DNA of 64,000 nt from Ophiosphaerella korrae (taxonomy: Eukaryota; Ascomycota; Dothideomycetes; Pleosporales; Phaeosphaeriaceae): contig JALNQF010000008.1 in the NCBI GenBank assembly GCA_028456385.1, forward strand, positions 124,001 to 188,000, read 5' to 3'. Made by a program: the position numbers and the translations under genes. This document shows, piece after piece, positions 23,689-35,429 of the stretch; position 1 is the first letter of the stretch; every line of letters starts with the position of its first letter. The notes beneath the pieces are model-generated. The model was not told the DNA's origin, searched no databases, and saw only the letters and a list, made by a program, of their open reading frames with translations.

Positions 23689-24629
23689 GGTTCTGCTAGA
23701 TATCGATTACGCTACAAAGCAATATAGGCCGTAGATGAGGTTGATGTAAACCTGACGTGATGAAGAGCCACGATGAACCGACCATAAATCAGTCGGGGAA
23801 CTGCACAACAGGACACAGCTATGTGGATTGGGAGTCAGAGGGTGAATAGGCTGAGTACCTTTCAGTTTGCCAAAAGCGGACCTTTACAGAAGTGACGCCT
23901 GCCAGTACTCGATTGCTGCCCGCGACGACCCGAGTGCCTCGGGCGAGAGGTCTTGGCACCATGCTTGCTACTCGAAAATCGCACTACATCGTCTTTGGTG
24001 TCTTGGAGTTAATGCTGAATGCAGTAACTGTGCACGAGAGCATCTGCGGTCTCAATATTGTGTGTCATTAGTCTCCGTCGTGCCCATAGCAGCAGGTATG
24101 GTATTGATCTCTTGCATGCCGCAGCAGTGCTTGATGTCGTCTGGTAACACACTGTATTCAGTGACAACCCGATTTGCGGGTGCTGATACGGACTTTGGCG
24201 TGGAAGAATAGCGATTGGGTGAAAAGGACATGAATGTAGAGAGGAATGTGGAAGGGGGCGGGTATGCAACGGAACACAGGACACGGAAATGCCAAGCCGT
24301 TCTGGGCGGCTCAATTGTGGAAGCGTGAAGTCATAACATCAAGCATTGTGCAAATGTGCATCATCTGCAAGTCCGACAATATTTCCTGTTCTGACCATCC
24401 AGGAGGCCTTCAGGAATGCAGAATGCAGATTAGGGTTTGTTGTTAGTTGCCAGGCGCCCAGCGCTTGTTCCAATCTCGCACTTCTGGCACAGGAATGCAT
24501 GTCCAAAGTGCACCAAGGTCAAAAGGTCGAGCTTTGGATAGAGCTGGGTATCCTTATAATTATATTCATGACCCGCGACACGTGCCTTTGCTTTCACCAT
24601 AACTTTCCTCTATGTCGAAGCTTGAGACA
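23689..24629. other. Intergenic
   Basis: Promoter of the sulfate permease plus the 3' flank of the next transporter. Several short frames are open, but none has an ATG with supporting domains. No repeats were found. Confidence 0.6.
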
Positions 24630-26662
24630 TTACGTTGACGTTGCAACCTGCGCATCTAACAGTGTACCAATATCTCCTGCAAAAAAACTGAGTATAAAAC
24701 ACAAGGCGCCAAATGCAATGCTAACATAGTAAGGCCATCTGTAAGCTAACGCAAATGCCTCTTGCGTGGCCGCAACAATCACTGGATAAGCGTTTCTCTG
24801 TAAAACCATTGGACTCGTGGCCATAATGTGTTTGACCTCAGTAAACTTCGCATTTCCCATGAGTTCGGTAACGTGCGCAATTGTAGCTAGGCCTTGGGCT
24901 GAGAGTGGGTTGATGATACCCTTCATAGCAATCGTCTCTTTGGCAACAATTTCGGTCAAATTCTCGGTAGCTCTGCGGAAGAACAGGTTCGAGTACACCG
25001 CAAATCCTATAGCGCCGCCGATGTATCGAATACTGAGTGTGATTGCTGTTACCGTTGCGATGAGTTCATCCGGACAGGCAATTTGCGCAATGATAGTTGA
25101 AGGAATGATGACACCACCGACACCAAGTGAGGCGAAAGTGACCAATGCGCATATAGAACGGAAATTATGTGGAGTCGCAATCGCTATGGAGCCGGTTGCA
25201 GCCGTCATCAGAGCCGTGAAGAAGATCATGAGTCCTCGGATGCGACCTTTTGTGATAGGAATAAGGATAAGACAGATGACAGCACCGCCGATGATGCCAA
25301 ATCCAATAGGTAAAGAACGAAGGCCGATTCCGAGTGGATCATCTCCTACAATCAATTAGTTCCATGATATTGGGCTGCCTGGTAGACCTTACCGTAGACA
25401 TTGTAGATTTGAGTAGGCCAAATGAGGAGAAGCACGAAAAAGTTACCGCCACTAAGGAACGTGATGAGGAGAATGACTATCATGGTCTTCTTGGCTTTGC
25501 TGAATAACGTTTTTGGGACCATTGGATACGGCGCGTAGAACTCCCAAACAAAAAATGCGATTATGGAAATGGTGCCGATGATCAGGGGTGCAACGTTATG
25601 AGCGCTTCCCCAGGGATACTTTCAACTGATCAGCACCTTTTTAATGGAATATATATATTCTAGTATGAAACTCACCTGGGACGCGCCCCATTGCAGCCCC
25701 ATCATGAAGCAAGTAACACCAACCGTGCTGAGTATGCCGCCAATATAATCGACCTTTCGCAATACATCGCGAGCTGTATATTCTTTGGTGAGGCGGGATG
25801 GGTCCTTGTAGACGAAGATACAGAGCAAGAGGCCGACAAAATTCCAGACACCAATAAGGAGGCCATTGAATCGCCAGTTGCTAGCCTCTGTAATCAATTG
25901 TGCATAGAGTACAGAGGGACAGAACGGTAGAATAGTGATGACTACGAGGCCAACGTACTTGCTACGATCTTTGACAGGGACGACTTCGCCAGTGCCAGCA
26001 AGCGCAATAAGCTCATTGAGACCTGCGCCAATTCCAGAAAAGACGTTCCCAGCTACCAGCAATTAGCTACTATCCAAGCTAATTATGTATAAACTTACCA
26101 ATTGCAATATTCATCGTCTTAGCTGTTGCTGTGATAATAGGGCCTACAATAAGAGCGATTTGACCAACAATAGCTACTTTCTGGCGACCAAAGAGATCTG
26201 AGAGAGCACCAACGAAAGGGCAGAGAGCCGCATTGGGAATCAAATAACCAATGATGAACCAAACATATCTATCAACACCACCAACTATATCATGTCAACG
26301 TATGTCCTGGGTCCAATTTGTACATTCGTATTACGTACTGTCCTGGTAGATATTGGGGAGGACGGAACCGAAGAGGTATAGGGGGATCTGCGAGCCAATC
26401 CAGAGAAATGACATGCATACCAAGGTCATAAAAAGCTGACGGTTCATCTGTGCTGCAATTAATATTTGCATTGTGGATTTGGCTGTACTCGCATTACTTT
26501 CTTGTGAACAACAGGTCCGATCCTGGCGGCAGGAACCAATTGTCTGATTTTCTCTACATCGCCGGATGGAGTTTGAGAGGGCAGCTCTTCTAGTTGAATT
26601 ACATCGCTTCCATTCTTCTCTACGTCGTGGGAGCGTCGTATCGGCGGTGATGTGTCCAGCAT
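24630..26662 (-). CDS. MFS transporter, TRI12/siderophore-drug type
   Basis: Fourteen-helix major facilitator of 592 residues, probably at the plasma membrane and exporting a metabolite or importing a siderophore. Six exons: 26662..26498, 26447..26339, 26284..26099, 26052..25676, 25618..25393 and 25345..24630. The phases close and the spliced frame reads through. Exon 2 begins at MNRQLFMTLVCMSFLWIGSQ. Exon 3 has LIPNAALCPFVGALSDLFGR, the MFS loop 2-3 signature. Exon 4 has FSGIGAGLNELIALAGTGEV, characteristic of the TRI12 family. The first 55 residues are cytosolic and charged. There is no biosynthetic cluster alongside, so the substrate cannot be inferred from context. The start is the ATG at 26662. 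Confidence 0.88.
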
Positions 26663-28642
26663 CTTATTTACTGTGTACAATTATGAGATACTCGACATGG
26701 AATGTTGTTGAATCTACCAACAAGTTCCAGGGGTTTAACCAAACGGTTTTTGAGTGCCTGGAAATGGCTGATTGCGTCCTCGTCGTTTGCACCGTACAAC
26801 TGGAGGTGTGAATGTACGTACTTTATGGGAATGATTCCAGACCAATGCCACAACAGCCGCGGCAAGACGATATGGCGCGCGGGGTTCGTTGGTCAATCGA
26901 CAGGGGTTAATCTGACTCTCCTGCTACGATAAGCCACGAATTGCACCGATGCGCCGTATCCGCAACGGCGATGCTTGTTTCGAAGATCTTAGTGCGGAGC
27001 CCCCGCACCGGTGTTGCTATAACCGAACTAGTGCCATGTGGCCAGATCATGGTGTCCGCATGTCATTCTCTTCACCAATAACCCTCACAGTGTAATCTAG
27101 ATACCTATTGGGGGCGGAGAAACAGAAATACTCAGTTGTCAACTAAATTTCTACATGTTTACTACGGAGAAAATGCCCGTTCACATTTAGATAACGTATA
27201 TGGCAGGTGAGCGGCGCCTGCAAGTGAGCGGCACCTACAAGCGAGCGGCGCCCCCTCACCAACTTTGCGCGCATATGTTATCTCAACGGTACAATGGCTC
27301 AACGCCGCGTTACTCAATTAGCTTCAAATGAATCAGATATCCAGCTTGCTATCTTTTCTATTGAATGAAATGAAATACAGGATAGTAACCTACAAAGTTG
27401 GTGGGGGGCGCCGCTCGCTTGCCATTTACGTTACGCACTCAAATTCATATGTTCTTAAGCTCACTAATATCTAGTGCCCTTACCTGCTTACGTGGTTAGT
27501 TATAGTACGCGTCCATGGTTGTGGCTTAACCCTGTTCAGAGAGTGCGCCGAAGCCTGGCTTCCGGGATCCACCTAAAAATAGCGTTCCAGATACAACATC
27601 CTTTTAATACTCTCAGGCCGAGGTAGACAATAAAGATGTTTTACTGCATACCTGGATACCCACAATTTGAAACTGAGTCAAGGGAAGAGCGGATACATCG
27701 GGCTTCGTACGATTGGTTCGTGGATGATTCTCATGCGAAGGTGGGTACGCTAAGGGATCTTCGAGGCCATGTGTGTGTATGCATGGAAGCATGCAAGGAA
27801 CGCTATGTGACTTTGCTTGTTTCATAGCGCTTAGTTTATGGTCTCCAGGTACTTATTTAGCATACTCGTGACTTCAAAGACATGGAGGAGGCAATGCGAA
27901 AACCTCGGAATGATTCTCAGGTTCATTAGGGTACCATACCAGTGAGCTCGAAACCTGTCAGGTATGATGCTTGATTAATATATTTACAATAATCGATTAA
28001 AGGGAAGGCCTACACCCCTTAATTGGTTTTCCGGTTGAAAAGGCTCTATCTGGACGTTGCTCAGTCGTCATTCGAGTGGAGAGGGTGCAAGCCAGGGCAG
28101 CAAAACATATCTTCCAAAACACGAGCCACCTGTTTCGTTCTTCAAGCCTGCTAATATCAACCTACTTCCTCTATGCATGATTATTTCAGTCTTCAGTAGC
28201 GAGCATATGCCCCCCTTTATGTCGATGTTAGAGTACAAAGTTGATCAGGTTGTAGTTATGCATACTCCCTTTAACAAAACATACTAATCGACCTACTAAG
28301 CACAACTAATCTTCCATAGTGCTTAGTTTGTGCCTTTCCATAGAGTTCAGTTCGAACATTGAACATCTTCATTCGCATTTTCTCGACGAAGTGATCATTG
28401 AATGGCTTGCCACTATTGCATTGTGCGGTATGAGATCAAATGGCTGTAGCGCTATCATGTTCAACACAGAGTAAAAACAATTATTTAATGCAAGATTATA
28501 TCTTCATTGTTAAATCATGAAATTTCAACGAGGTTAAAAATAGGCCTATAATCTCCTGCAAGCGAAACCATGATCATCAGTTCACTTGTTCAAACCTATC
28601 CTAGTTTCAACAAGTCTTTCGGCCTTCTTTAACAACACGCAA
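26663..28642. other. Gene-poor interval carrying a MITE-like element
   Basis: Nearly 2 kb without a supported gene. It contains the inverted-repeat element described at 27194. Short open frames, for example near 27636, have no recognisable domain. A hairpin gtgcggagcccccgcac lies near 26992. Confidence 0.55.
27194..27431. mobile_element. MITE-like element with TA target-site duplication
   Basis: A 238-base element bounded by TA on both sides (27192-27193 and 27432-27433). The left end ACGTATATGGCAGGTGAGCG is matched, inverted, by the right end, whose reverse complement reads ACGTAAATGGCAAGCGAGCG. The match runs on through GCGCC. Inside the left arm the unit gagcggc(g/a)cc is repeated three times. 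The third copy and the following accaactttg pair with the right arm. There is no coding capacity. TIRs plus a TA duplication and small size fit a non-autonomous Tc1/mariner-type element. A long hairpin unrelated to transposition is the alternative. Confidence 0.6.
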
Positions 28643-29218
28643 ATGGACAGAGCAAATCTTGAGAATCTCCGTTCTGGGTTCCAGACTAATGGAACTACGA
28701 ATACTATATGGGCTGAGAAACAAAAGACTGAGTGCGATGAAATTACGGACCTAAACACCAGCGGTAAGGGTGGCAACGACTCTGATAATGCAGATTCTAA
28801 TTCTGCTCATCGCAATGAAGACGAGAACGCCAGCGATGACAACGACGACAACAACAATGAAGAAGACGAAGAATACGGGGACGAAGACACAATCGCAAGG
28901 GCGAATGCGTTCCATATGTGGAATTTGTTCTTTTTTGGCGGGGGATCCGGGGACGAGCTCGAAGTAGCCGACATAGGGGGTGAAGTAGAACCCGTCCTCA
29001 GCGGTCCTGAACATGTCGATATTGACCAAGTCAGCCAAAAATTAGCGGTGTTAGGGAACGAAGTCTGCGTTATATGTTTCGGGGACGTGGCACATCAAAC
29101 GGCGCGTGGGTTGTTAGTTTGCGGGCATGTTTACGACGAAGCTTGCTTAATCGAGCAATTCAAGAGTCGACATCAGTCACGTTACAAGTGCGCGGTATGC
29201 AGAGCTGAGATGCTTTAG
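28643..29218 (+). CDS. Small RING-finger protein with acidic low-complexity region
   Basis: Predicted E3 ubiquitin ligase-like protein of 191 residues, one exon. An Asp/Asn/Glu-rich run (about residues 64-93) precedes a C-terminal RING: CVICFGDVAHQT, then LLVCGHVYDEACL, then KCAVCRAEML at the very end. The fifth ligand position, usually His after CGHVF, is Asp (CGHVYDEAC). Asp can replace His as a zinc ligand in some RINGs. The start is the ATG at 28643 (gcaaATGg); only a TTG is available upstream. No transmembrane segment is seen. Substrates are unknown. The gene sits alone in a repeat-containing interval. Confidence 0.72.
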   Translation: MDRANLENLRSGFQTNGTTNTIWAEKQKTECDEITDLNTSGKGGNDSDNADSNSAHRNEDENASDDNDDNNNEEDEEYGDEDTIARANAFHMWNLFFFGGGSGDELEVADIGGEVEPVLSGPEHVDIDQVSQKLAVLGNEVCVICFGDVAHQTARGLLVCGHVYDEACLIEQFKSRHQSRYKCAVCRAEML

Positions 29219-30606
29219 GTGACAACCACAGTGTGGCCATTACACAGCCGTGTATCACTCATCGGTAGTTGAGGGCTAGATATAATCCCATGCAAACTGC
29301 TTCAAATAAACCTACAAGCCATGTCTTACTACACTTAAATCTTCATGCCACTCTCGGTATTGGCCGTGAGATACTATTTTATCGAGAATTCTTGCTCCTG
29401 CTACAATAATTTCACACCACATGACGGCACCCTAGATGATATATACGAACTATTAGTTTTAAGTCTTGATAGGCTCTGTATGGATACTTACTTTTTGACA
29501 ACATTGTGATCTACCGTTTGCAAGTGCTAGGAGTGTATGTGCAAACTTACGAACAGAATGGAAGCGCGAGTTTTTGCTACGAGGTCAAGGCTCGCATTAG
29601 GCGCACTCTGCCTTTTTGAATAAAGTACAAGAAAGTCACTACGAAGATGCCCAGTTTTTATGTCTATGAAACTGCTGTAACATGCCCTGGGTGTCACCAC
29701 CCTTACTTATGTTATCTTGTCTCTTGGCGTCTGTGCTTCCCTAGCGCCTTCCCAGCCTATATTGACACAAACACCAAGCGGTCGCGATATTTCACAACAC
29801 ATATCTGTCCTCCACAAGTTGGGTTGAGTAAAGCGATTGTGAAGCAAGTCAGAACCGAGGCAACAACACGCATCTTCAGCAAATAGCCCAAAATGGACGA
29901 CCACCATTACCAACCGATCTGGCCGATGCTGCAGGGCGCAGCAAATTACGTCTGGAACCTGATTGAGGAGGCTTGGTCCATGGTATCGAGGCCAGTCAAC
30001 ACAGTGCCCTGCAATATAGTGAAAAGGAGCAAGAGCCACTCCAACAGAACAATGGCGAGATGCAAGACGCGCAACGAGACTAGAAACTAACTTGTGCAAC
30101 TATTTCGGAAGCAGGTACCGCAAACTCAGCGTGCGGGACATGAAGGCACGCAAGCTCATCTAGCAGGCACACTGCACCGTACATGAGAAAGGTCATGTAT
30201 GACTGTGCACAGTAACATCGTCACTGAAACGACGGCAACTTCGTCACTTACCTATTGGGCCAAGGCTCAACTCAATATCGCTATAGTAGGGTTCAGAGAA
30301 CCGCGGGTCAACTCGAGCTAGCTGGCACAAACTAAAGGCATTTTTTGCAATTTTTATCTGGTCCGCAGCCTGTCACCGTGGCTTGGCCCCGGCCTAGCAG
30401 ATAAGATTGTGTACATTTTACTATGTTTTCCAAACATTTCCTTAGTAAAAACTGATTCATAACAACTTGTTCAAAGACTTCGCCATGCCCGCAGTTTCCA
30501 CTTTCATGTCTGAATTTTGATATTTGGTTAACCTTGTGGCAGTCTTTCGCATGCCCTACGAGCTCCCCAGTATTTCCGCACTATTCCACGTATTCAGCTA
30601 CAATGA
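29219..30606. other. Intergenic, gene-poor
   Basis: About 1.4 kb with only small frames (for example 29893-30090, 65 codons) lacking recognisable domains. No repeats or RNA genes are visible. Confidence 0.5.
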
Positions 30607-31176
30607 ATGATGCCAGTCATGTCTGATCGCGTCTACACTTTTGGGGACATCCCATTCCTACAACAGGAATATAAAAGCAGCCTTGCTCGCCTGGAATTGA
30701 ATTCATATGATGCAGTCCGAAATACAGCTCAGGACATCCTCGGCGCCTGTAGAACACTTCCGATGTTTTCCTCTCTCCAACCTCGCGCTCGAAATATTAA
30801 AAATGACGTTACCCAGCACGAACGAAACGTGGAAAAGTATGAGAGTATGGTCAGTAAGATGAATTTGTTTAGGCGGGCTTACACCAAAGATAGTTGGGTC
30901 AGGGAGCATGGCAGTTTGAAAGGATGGTCGAAGTTCGAGGAGCTCATGAAGTTCGCCGAACAGGAAGAGGTGGAACTCAGCATCGCAATAACGGCATTAA
31001 AGACGGTGACGGAGCTAGAAAAACTGAAGGATGACATGAAGGATATCGTCCAGCTACGTCGTACTGCGGGTCTCTCTTCGCCCAAGCTTTTCTTCAGCAA
31101 GGTCAAGTCCTGTTGTACAGATGCCCAGCGAGGAGCGGACGTGTCCCAACAGTCAACTTCACAGGTCAGGTCGTGA
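30607..31176 (+). CDS. Coiled-coil hypothetical protein
   Basis: A single open frame of 189 codons starting at ATGATG. The product is predicted mostly helical and charged: a leading RVYTFGDIPFLQQEYKSSLA, then a helix-rich core (QHERNVEKYESMVSKMNLF; KFAEQEEVELSIAITALKTV; LEKLKDDMKDIVQLRR). It has no signal peptide or membrane segment. The helical register and length in a gap otherwise poor in open frames favour a real gene. No family is recognised. It might be a fragment of a larger helical protein. Confidence 0.45.
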   Translation: MMPVMSDRVYTFGDIPFLQQEYKSSLARLELNSYDAVRNTAQDILGACRTLPMFSSLQPRARNIKNDVTQHERNVEKYESMVSKMNLFRRAYTKDSWVREHGSLKGWSKFEELMKFAEQEEVELSIAITALKTVTELEKLKDDMKDIVQLRRTAGLSSPKLFFSKVKSCCTDAQRGADVSQQSTSQVRS

Positions 31177-32635
31177 TAGTATCAACAAACGGTTAGTATT
31201 ACTTTACATGACGGATGAGGTGGATTATGGGCATAATGTTGCATCCTTGTGTTGTTCCGAGTCAAGGGGAAGGTTATTGTTACAGTGAGACTGTATCTAA
31301 TACATGGCTGTCGCGTGATTTGTTCGGGCTTAGTGTTGACATTGCCTTCTCAGTTTCTATCTTAAAAGGGGTTACTGTAACTATTTGGCTGCTGTTTCTT
31401 TGTCCGCCCGATTTCCTTCACTGTGCTCTAGCAGAAAATCTTCAACAAGAAACGCTTCCAGAACTCACCAAAACTGAGAGTCCAAGTAGTAGAAGCTCTC
31501 TCTCTTAATTTTATCAGTTAAAGCAACATTTTCCGCCTCAGGAGATCCCGTATCATTGGCATTTCCCTTCTACCAAGCGCAGATCCTGTGGGCGCAAGCA
31601 AAATATCAGAAATCGTTGAAAGTATCATTATAATGCATCTTTAAAATGGCAAAATGCGTAGAAATTTGCCGTTGAGGTTCACTCGTGCACGCTCCAAGAT
31701 AGGAGAGCCAAATCTTTGCTGTATTCAATAGTCTTTCGATATCGCATTATCAAAAGGCGAGCCACAAACTTTCTGACCTGCCTCTTCAACGAATGCGCAT
31801 TTACGCGGACCTAATTGGCGAAAGCGTAGTAGCAAACTGTTCAAGCTCAACGGCTAATCGGACTATTAACCCAAAGTTGTTTTGATAGCCCTCTGAACTC
31901 TGATGAACGTTCTACAAGGTGGAGGAGTATGTCGGCTGCATGATATGGCGCGCATTATTTGGTCTCCTATCCTACTAGTAGAGTTAGTGGGCACACATAC
32001 TGTCCGCACGCGCCGGCCCAAACCGATGGACGAGCTGTCACGCACGGTATCAGGGGTAGAAGGATGCACGGGCCCAAGGTCCTATGCACAGAAACATATA
32101 TACAACACCTATCTTAACTGCGTACGATAGACACGATCAAGAATGTTACTTATCTTTTCCTCACTTACCGTACGCTAGCGTATACCTTGCTTCCCTGCAA
32201 GCCTTTGCGGCAGACGAAGCCCCATCAACACATACCATATTTATCGACGCTAAAACTAAGATTATGAATATTTGAGCATCCTGCCTCCCCGTGCGCAGTC
32301 ACTACATTGTTATGGTATTCTGTCCTAGTACCGTTTAACCTCTAGGTCGAGTGTGTTGATTAAGACAGTGGTGTTTGGAATCGAAGTGATAAGATCCCAG
32401 TATGCAAGCTTAATTTTAGTATTTCATCAAATTGCGTAGAATTGCCTTGACTTAAGACATAATTCAGCAGGTTTAAGTGATGTATACAAAGGTGTACCGA
32501 TCTTTCTACAGGCTTTGAGTACATAATGCTCGACGTCTCTCTAAAGGAGCGGCACGTATGATTAGTTGACCATTTTGTATACCGCAATTATCATTTTACA
32601 CATGGAAACAATTACATAGCCATCACATAGCTCCT
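31177..32635. other. Intergenic, gene-poor
   Basis: About 1.46 kb, AT-leaning, with scattered small frames and no supported gene, repeat or RNA. Confidence 0.5.
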
Positions 32636-34177
32636 TCACACTCTTTTCGGATCTATCCAGACCATCACCTCTTTTCCACCACTCTTAACGGAACTTCCAC
32701 AGGCTGCTATAATCACGCCTAGTTTCTTCGGAATATACACTATCAATTCCCAAATTCCCCTCACAAGGTACCATATGCATTTGCCCAAACTACCAAACAT
32801 AGCTTCAAGACTCCGCATCGTTACCTCACCAAGTTTGCAAAGCCACCCCCATACTTTCTTTGGAGCATCAACAAAGACGACTTTCAAGCATGCTACTAAG
32901 CCTCTCCAAACGTCTTGCAGGGTGATGCGTTGAAAAAAGCCCACAATTGCTGCGCACAAGGTGTGTAGAAACGAGAAGATGCTTGCAAACACCTTCCCTA
33001 CAGCACTGCCGACTGACTTTAATCCTGTCCAGATCCAAACGAGTGCAATCTTTGCAGCATTGGGAATACCCTTGATGACGTTCCAGATGCCTTTAGCACA
33101 GGCAGTCAGGCATTTACCGATGCCTTGTATTAATCGTTTCAGAAAACCTGGAATCGATTTCATGGCTTCCCAGACAGCGTTAGGAAGCTTCTTCATCGCA
33201 CCCCACAATTTTCGGAGTCCATCGGCAACCATGCCAGGAATCTCTTCTCCATGATCTCGTAACCATTTGATACCTTCTATCAAAGGTAGTACAATGACGT
33301 ACTTCGGTATTGACCAAACGAAGAATTTCGGTACATCCCATACGAAGAATTTGCCAAATTTGTAGATTTTGTGAACAGCTCTCTTACACCGACGCATTGC
33401 AGTTGCATGCTTCACCTTCCATCTCTTGAAACCTCCACCGCGTCGCCGTGGGAGAAACCCCACGACTTCGCGATGACCGTTGTCAGCTGCAAGGCGAAGT
33501 GCAAGCTGGCCATCGGGCGCAATGAGCGCATCATCTGCACCGAAATCCATCAATAGCTTTATAATAGCAAGGTTTCCGAGTTGTGCAGCGTACTGGAGCG
33601 GCGTGCGGTAGATATGAAACTTGTTCTCGTCATACGGTCGATTTAGGTTGGTATATGAAGTTGCGATCATGCCGTAGTTGTTTATATTAGCCCCCGCATC
33701 TAATAAGAATTTTATGGTTGCTACTTTTCCAGCTTCGATAGCAGCGAGTAACGGAGTTCTACCTGCTTCATTCGTCGTCTCGCTAGTCACCAGCCTATGG
33801 CGTGAGAGGGCGGTAAGTATCTCCAAATCAGCTTTAGAAATGGCGTCGAAGTACATGCTGACCGTATGCTGACAGCGTCGAATGATCGCTCTTTGATTAG
33901 GCTCACTATCACCATCACTGTTGAGTTGTGGATACGATGTGATTGGTAGGTTGACACTGTCTTCTCCGCGGAGAATTGTTGCGAGCTCCTCAATACCGTC
34001 TTGAAAGATATATCGGCTTTCCGTATACAGTGGCAGGTGCTCATGATCGCCAGTAGGTTCCAAGAGCGGGTCACAAGGCTGTGGCGAAAAGGATCGTACT
34101 GCTTTATGAGTGGGGTCGAGTTCGCGTATATAGGCGAGTGCTTCGGCACGAGTTTGAGGCTCTGGATGGGATGACAT
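32636..34177 (-). CDS. Ankyrin-repeat protein with tryptophan/proline-rich amphipathic C-terminus
   Basis: A 513-residue intronless gene. Residues about 135-245 hold two clear ankyrin repeats and part of a third (GRTPLLAAIEAGKVATIKFL; RTPLQYAAQLGNLAIIKLLM; GQLALRLAADNGHREVVGFL). After a basic linker (RRRGGGFKRWKVKH), residues about 270-490 are a chain of amphipathic helices punctuated by Pro and Trp: VPKFFVWSIPKYV, WEAMKSIPGFLKRLI, GIWNVIKGIPNAAKIALVWI, KVFASIFSFLHTLCAAIVGF and YIPKKLGVIIAACG. Spacing is about 11-18 residues with Lys between hydrophobic faces. This suggests a membrane-associated or membrane-inserting segment downstream of a recognition domain. I do not recognise the C-terminal part as a named family. 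Confidence 0.82.
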   Translation of the reverse strand: MSSHPEPQTRAEALAYIRELDPTHKAVRSFSPQPCDPLLEPTGDHEHLPLYTESRYIFQDGIEELATILRGEDSVNLPITSYPQLNSDGDSEPNQRAIIRRCQHTVSMYFDAISKADLEILTALSRHRLVTSETTNEAGRTPLLAAIEAGKVATIKFLLDAGANINNYGMIATSYTNLNRPYDENKFHIYRTPLQYAAQLGNLAIIKLLMDFGADDALIAPDGQLALRLAADNGHREVVGFLPRRRGGGFKRWKVKHATAMRRCKRAVHKIYKFGKFFVWDVPKFFVWSIPKYVIVLPLIEGIKWLRDHGEEIPGMVADGLRKLWGAMKKLPNAVWEAMKSIPGFLKRLIQGIGKCLTACAKGIWNVIKGIPNAAKIALVWIWTGLKSVGSAVGKVFASIFSFLHTLCAAIVGFFQRITLQDVWRGLVACLKVVFVDAPKKVWGWLCKLGEVTMRSLEAMFGSLGKCIWYLVRGIWELIVYIPKKLGVIIAACGSSVKSGGKEVMVWIDPKRV

Positions 34178-34356
34178 CGTGGAGTAATATAATCTGAGGT
34201 GCGTTGATATTTGATTCTGTCCACCCTAGCCGTAATTGTTGTACTGACGAGATGCGGCAAGGCAGCCACGGCTGAAAGAAACACAGCCCCACACGCGCAA
34301 CCAATTACCATAAACGTCCTAAGTCAGGCACGTTCATATTTTATTCATTATTCTCG

Positions 34357-35429
34357 CTACAGCTCTAATTCATTTACCATCGCGCCGCCTTGCAGTCCAG
34401 CTAAGAGATTCTTCACCGACTCTGTCGCCATTTGCTCTCTAGTTTCAATAGTAGCAGAGCCAATATGTGGGACCAGCACGCATCTAGATTGCTTGAGGAT
34501 TGGATGGTCCGCTTGGATATTTGGTTCATTCTCAATGACATCCAAACCTGCGCCAAAAATTTGTTCTTCATCAAGTGCCTTCACTAAAGCTTCAGTATCG
34601 ATGACTGGTCCTCGCGCAATGTTGACAATGACTGCAAGCTTCTTCATCGTCTGGAAGAAGTGCGTGCTGACCAAATGTTTTGTATCTGATGTCAACGCAC
34701 AGCCTACAACGACAATATCGCTTTGGCTCGCAAGTTCATCAGCATTTTGAGCCGGTCCGATGGGTATTGTTGCGCTCTTAATCAGACCAAAATGGTCTTC
34801 CTTGACTGATTGGCCCGGTTCCGACGTCAGGTATATGGCGCGTTTTATCCCGAATGGTAGCAGTCTCTGTAGAGACGCCTGCGCAATCCTTCCGAATCCT
34901 AAAAATCCAATCGTCGACCCCCTTATCTGAGGTCCAGTCATCAATAGCGGATGCCATGGCATTTGCGGCCACTCGCCCTTGATCACCTTAGCCATAGATT
35001 CACCCCCTCGTCTTTGTGCCATTAAAATGAGCATCACTGTTAGATCGGCAACTGCGTCTGTTAGGCAAGTTGGTGTGTATCCGAGCCGTATGCTACGCTT
35101 TTTCAGGGCGTCGCGCTGAACATGGTCTGTTCCAACTGAGAAAGACGCAATGACTTTTAGTTGGTCCCCTGCTGCTTGTAGAAGCTCCTCATTTACTTGA
35201 TCAGATAACATTACGAGTATCCCTGCCGCTCCTTTCGCATTTTCGAGTAGCCATGATCGATCGCAGGGCTGTAAGCACTGGTCAGCTGTTGTGCATTTGT
35301 CTGTTTCTCATCATGTCTCACCTTCTCGGAATTCCATTGTACAATCTCTAGCTCATCTTTCTTTTCATTGAGTAGCCTTTGTGCTTCATCGATTAATTGC
35401 CGTGTCACCACGACCTTGGTTCTCGCCAT
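34357..35429 (-). CDS. D-isomer-specific 2-hydroxyacid dehydrogenase (glyoxylate/hydroxypyruvate reductase type)
   Basis: NAD(P)H-dependent reductase of 2-oxo acids such as glyoxylate or hydroxypyruvate; 339 residues. Exons are 35429..35322 and 35268..34357 (intron gtgaga..ttacag). The N-terminal strand is KVVVTRQLIDEAQRLL. Exon 2 carries SFSVGTDHV (the substrate-loop VGTD motif), TVMLILMAQRR, the Rossmann motif TIGFLGFGRIAQASLQRLL, VIVNIARGPVIDTEALVKAL with the catalytic Arg, GAGLDVIENEPN with the Glu, and VLVPHIGSATIETR with the catalytic His. All three catalytic residues are present. It is transcribed away from the FAD oxidoreductase 757 bases upstream. Confidence 0.92.

Noticed and set aside
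29893..30090. 65-codon frame with ATG
   Set aside because: Short, no domain; overlapping frames of similar length on the other strand.
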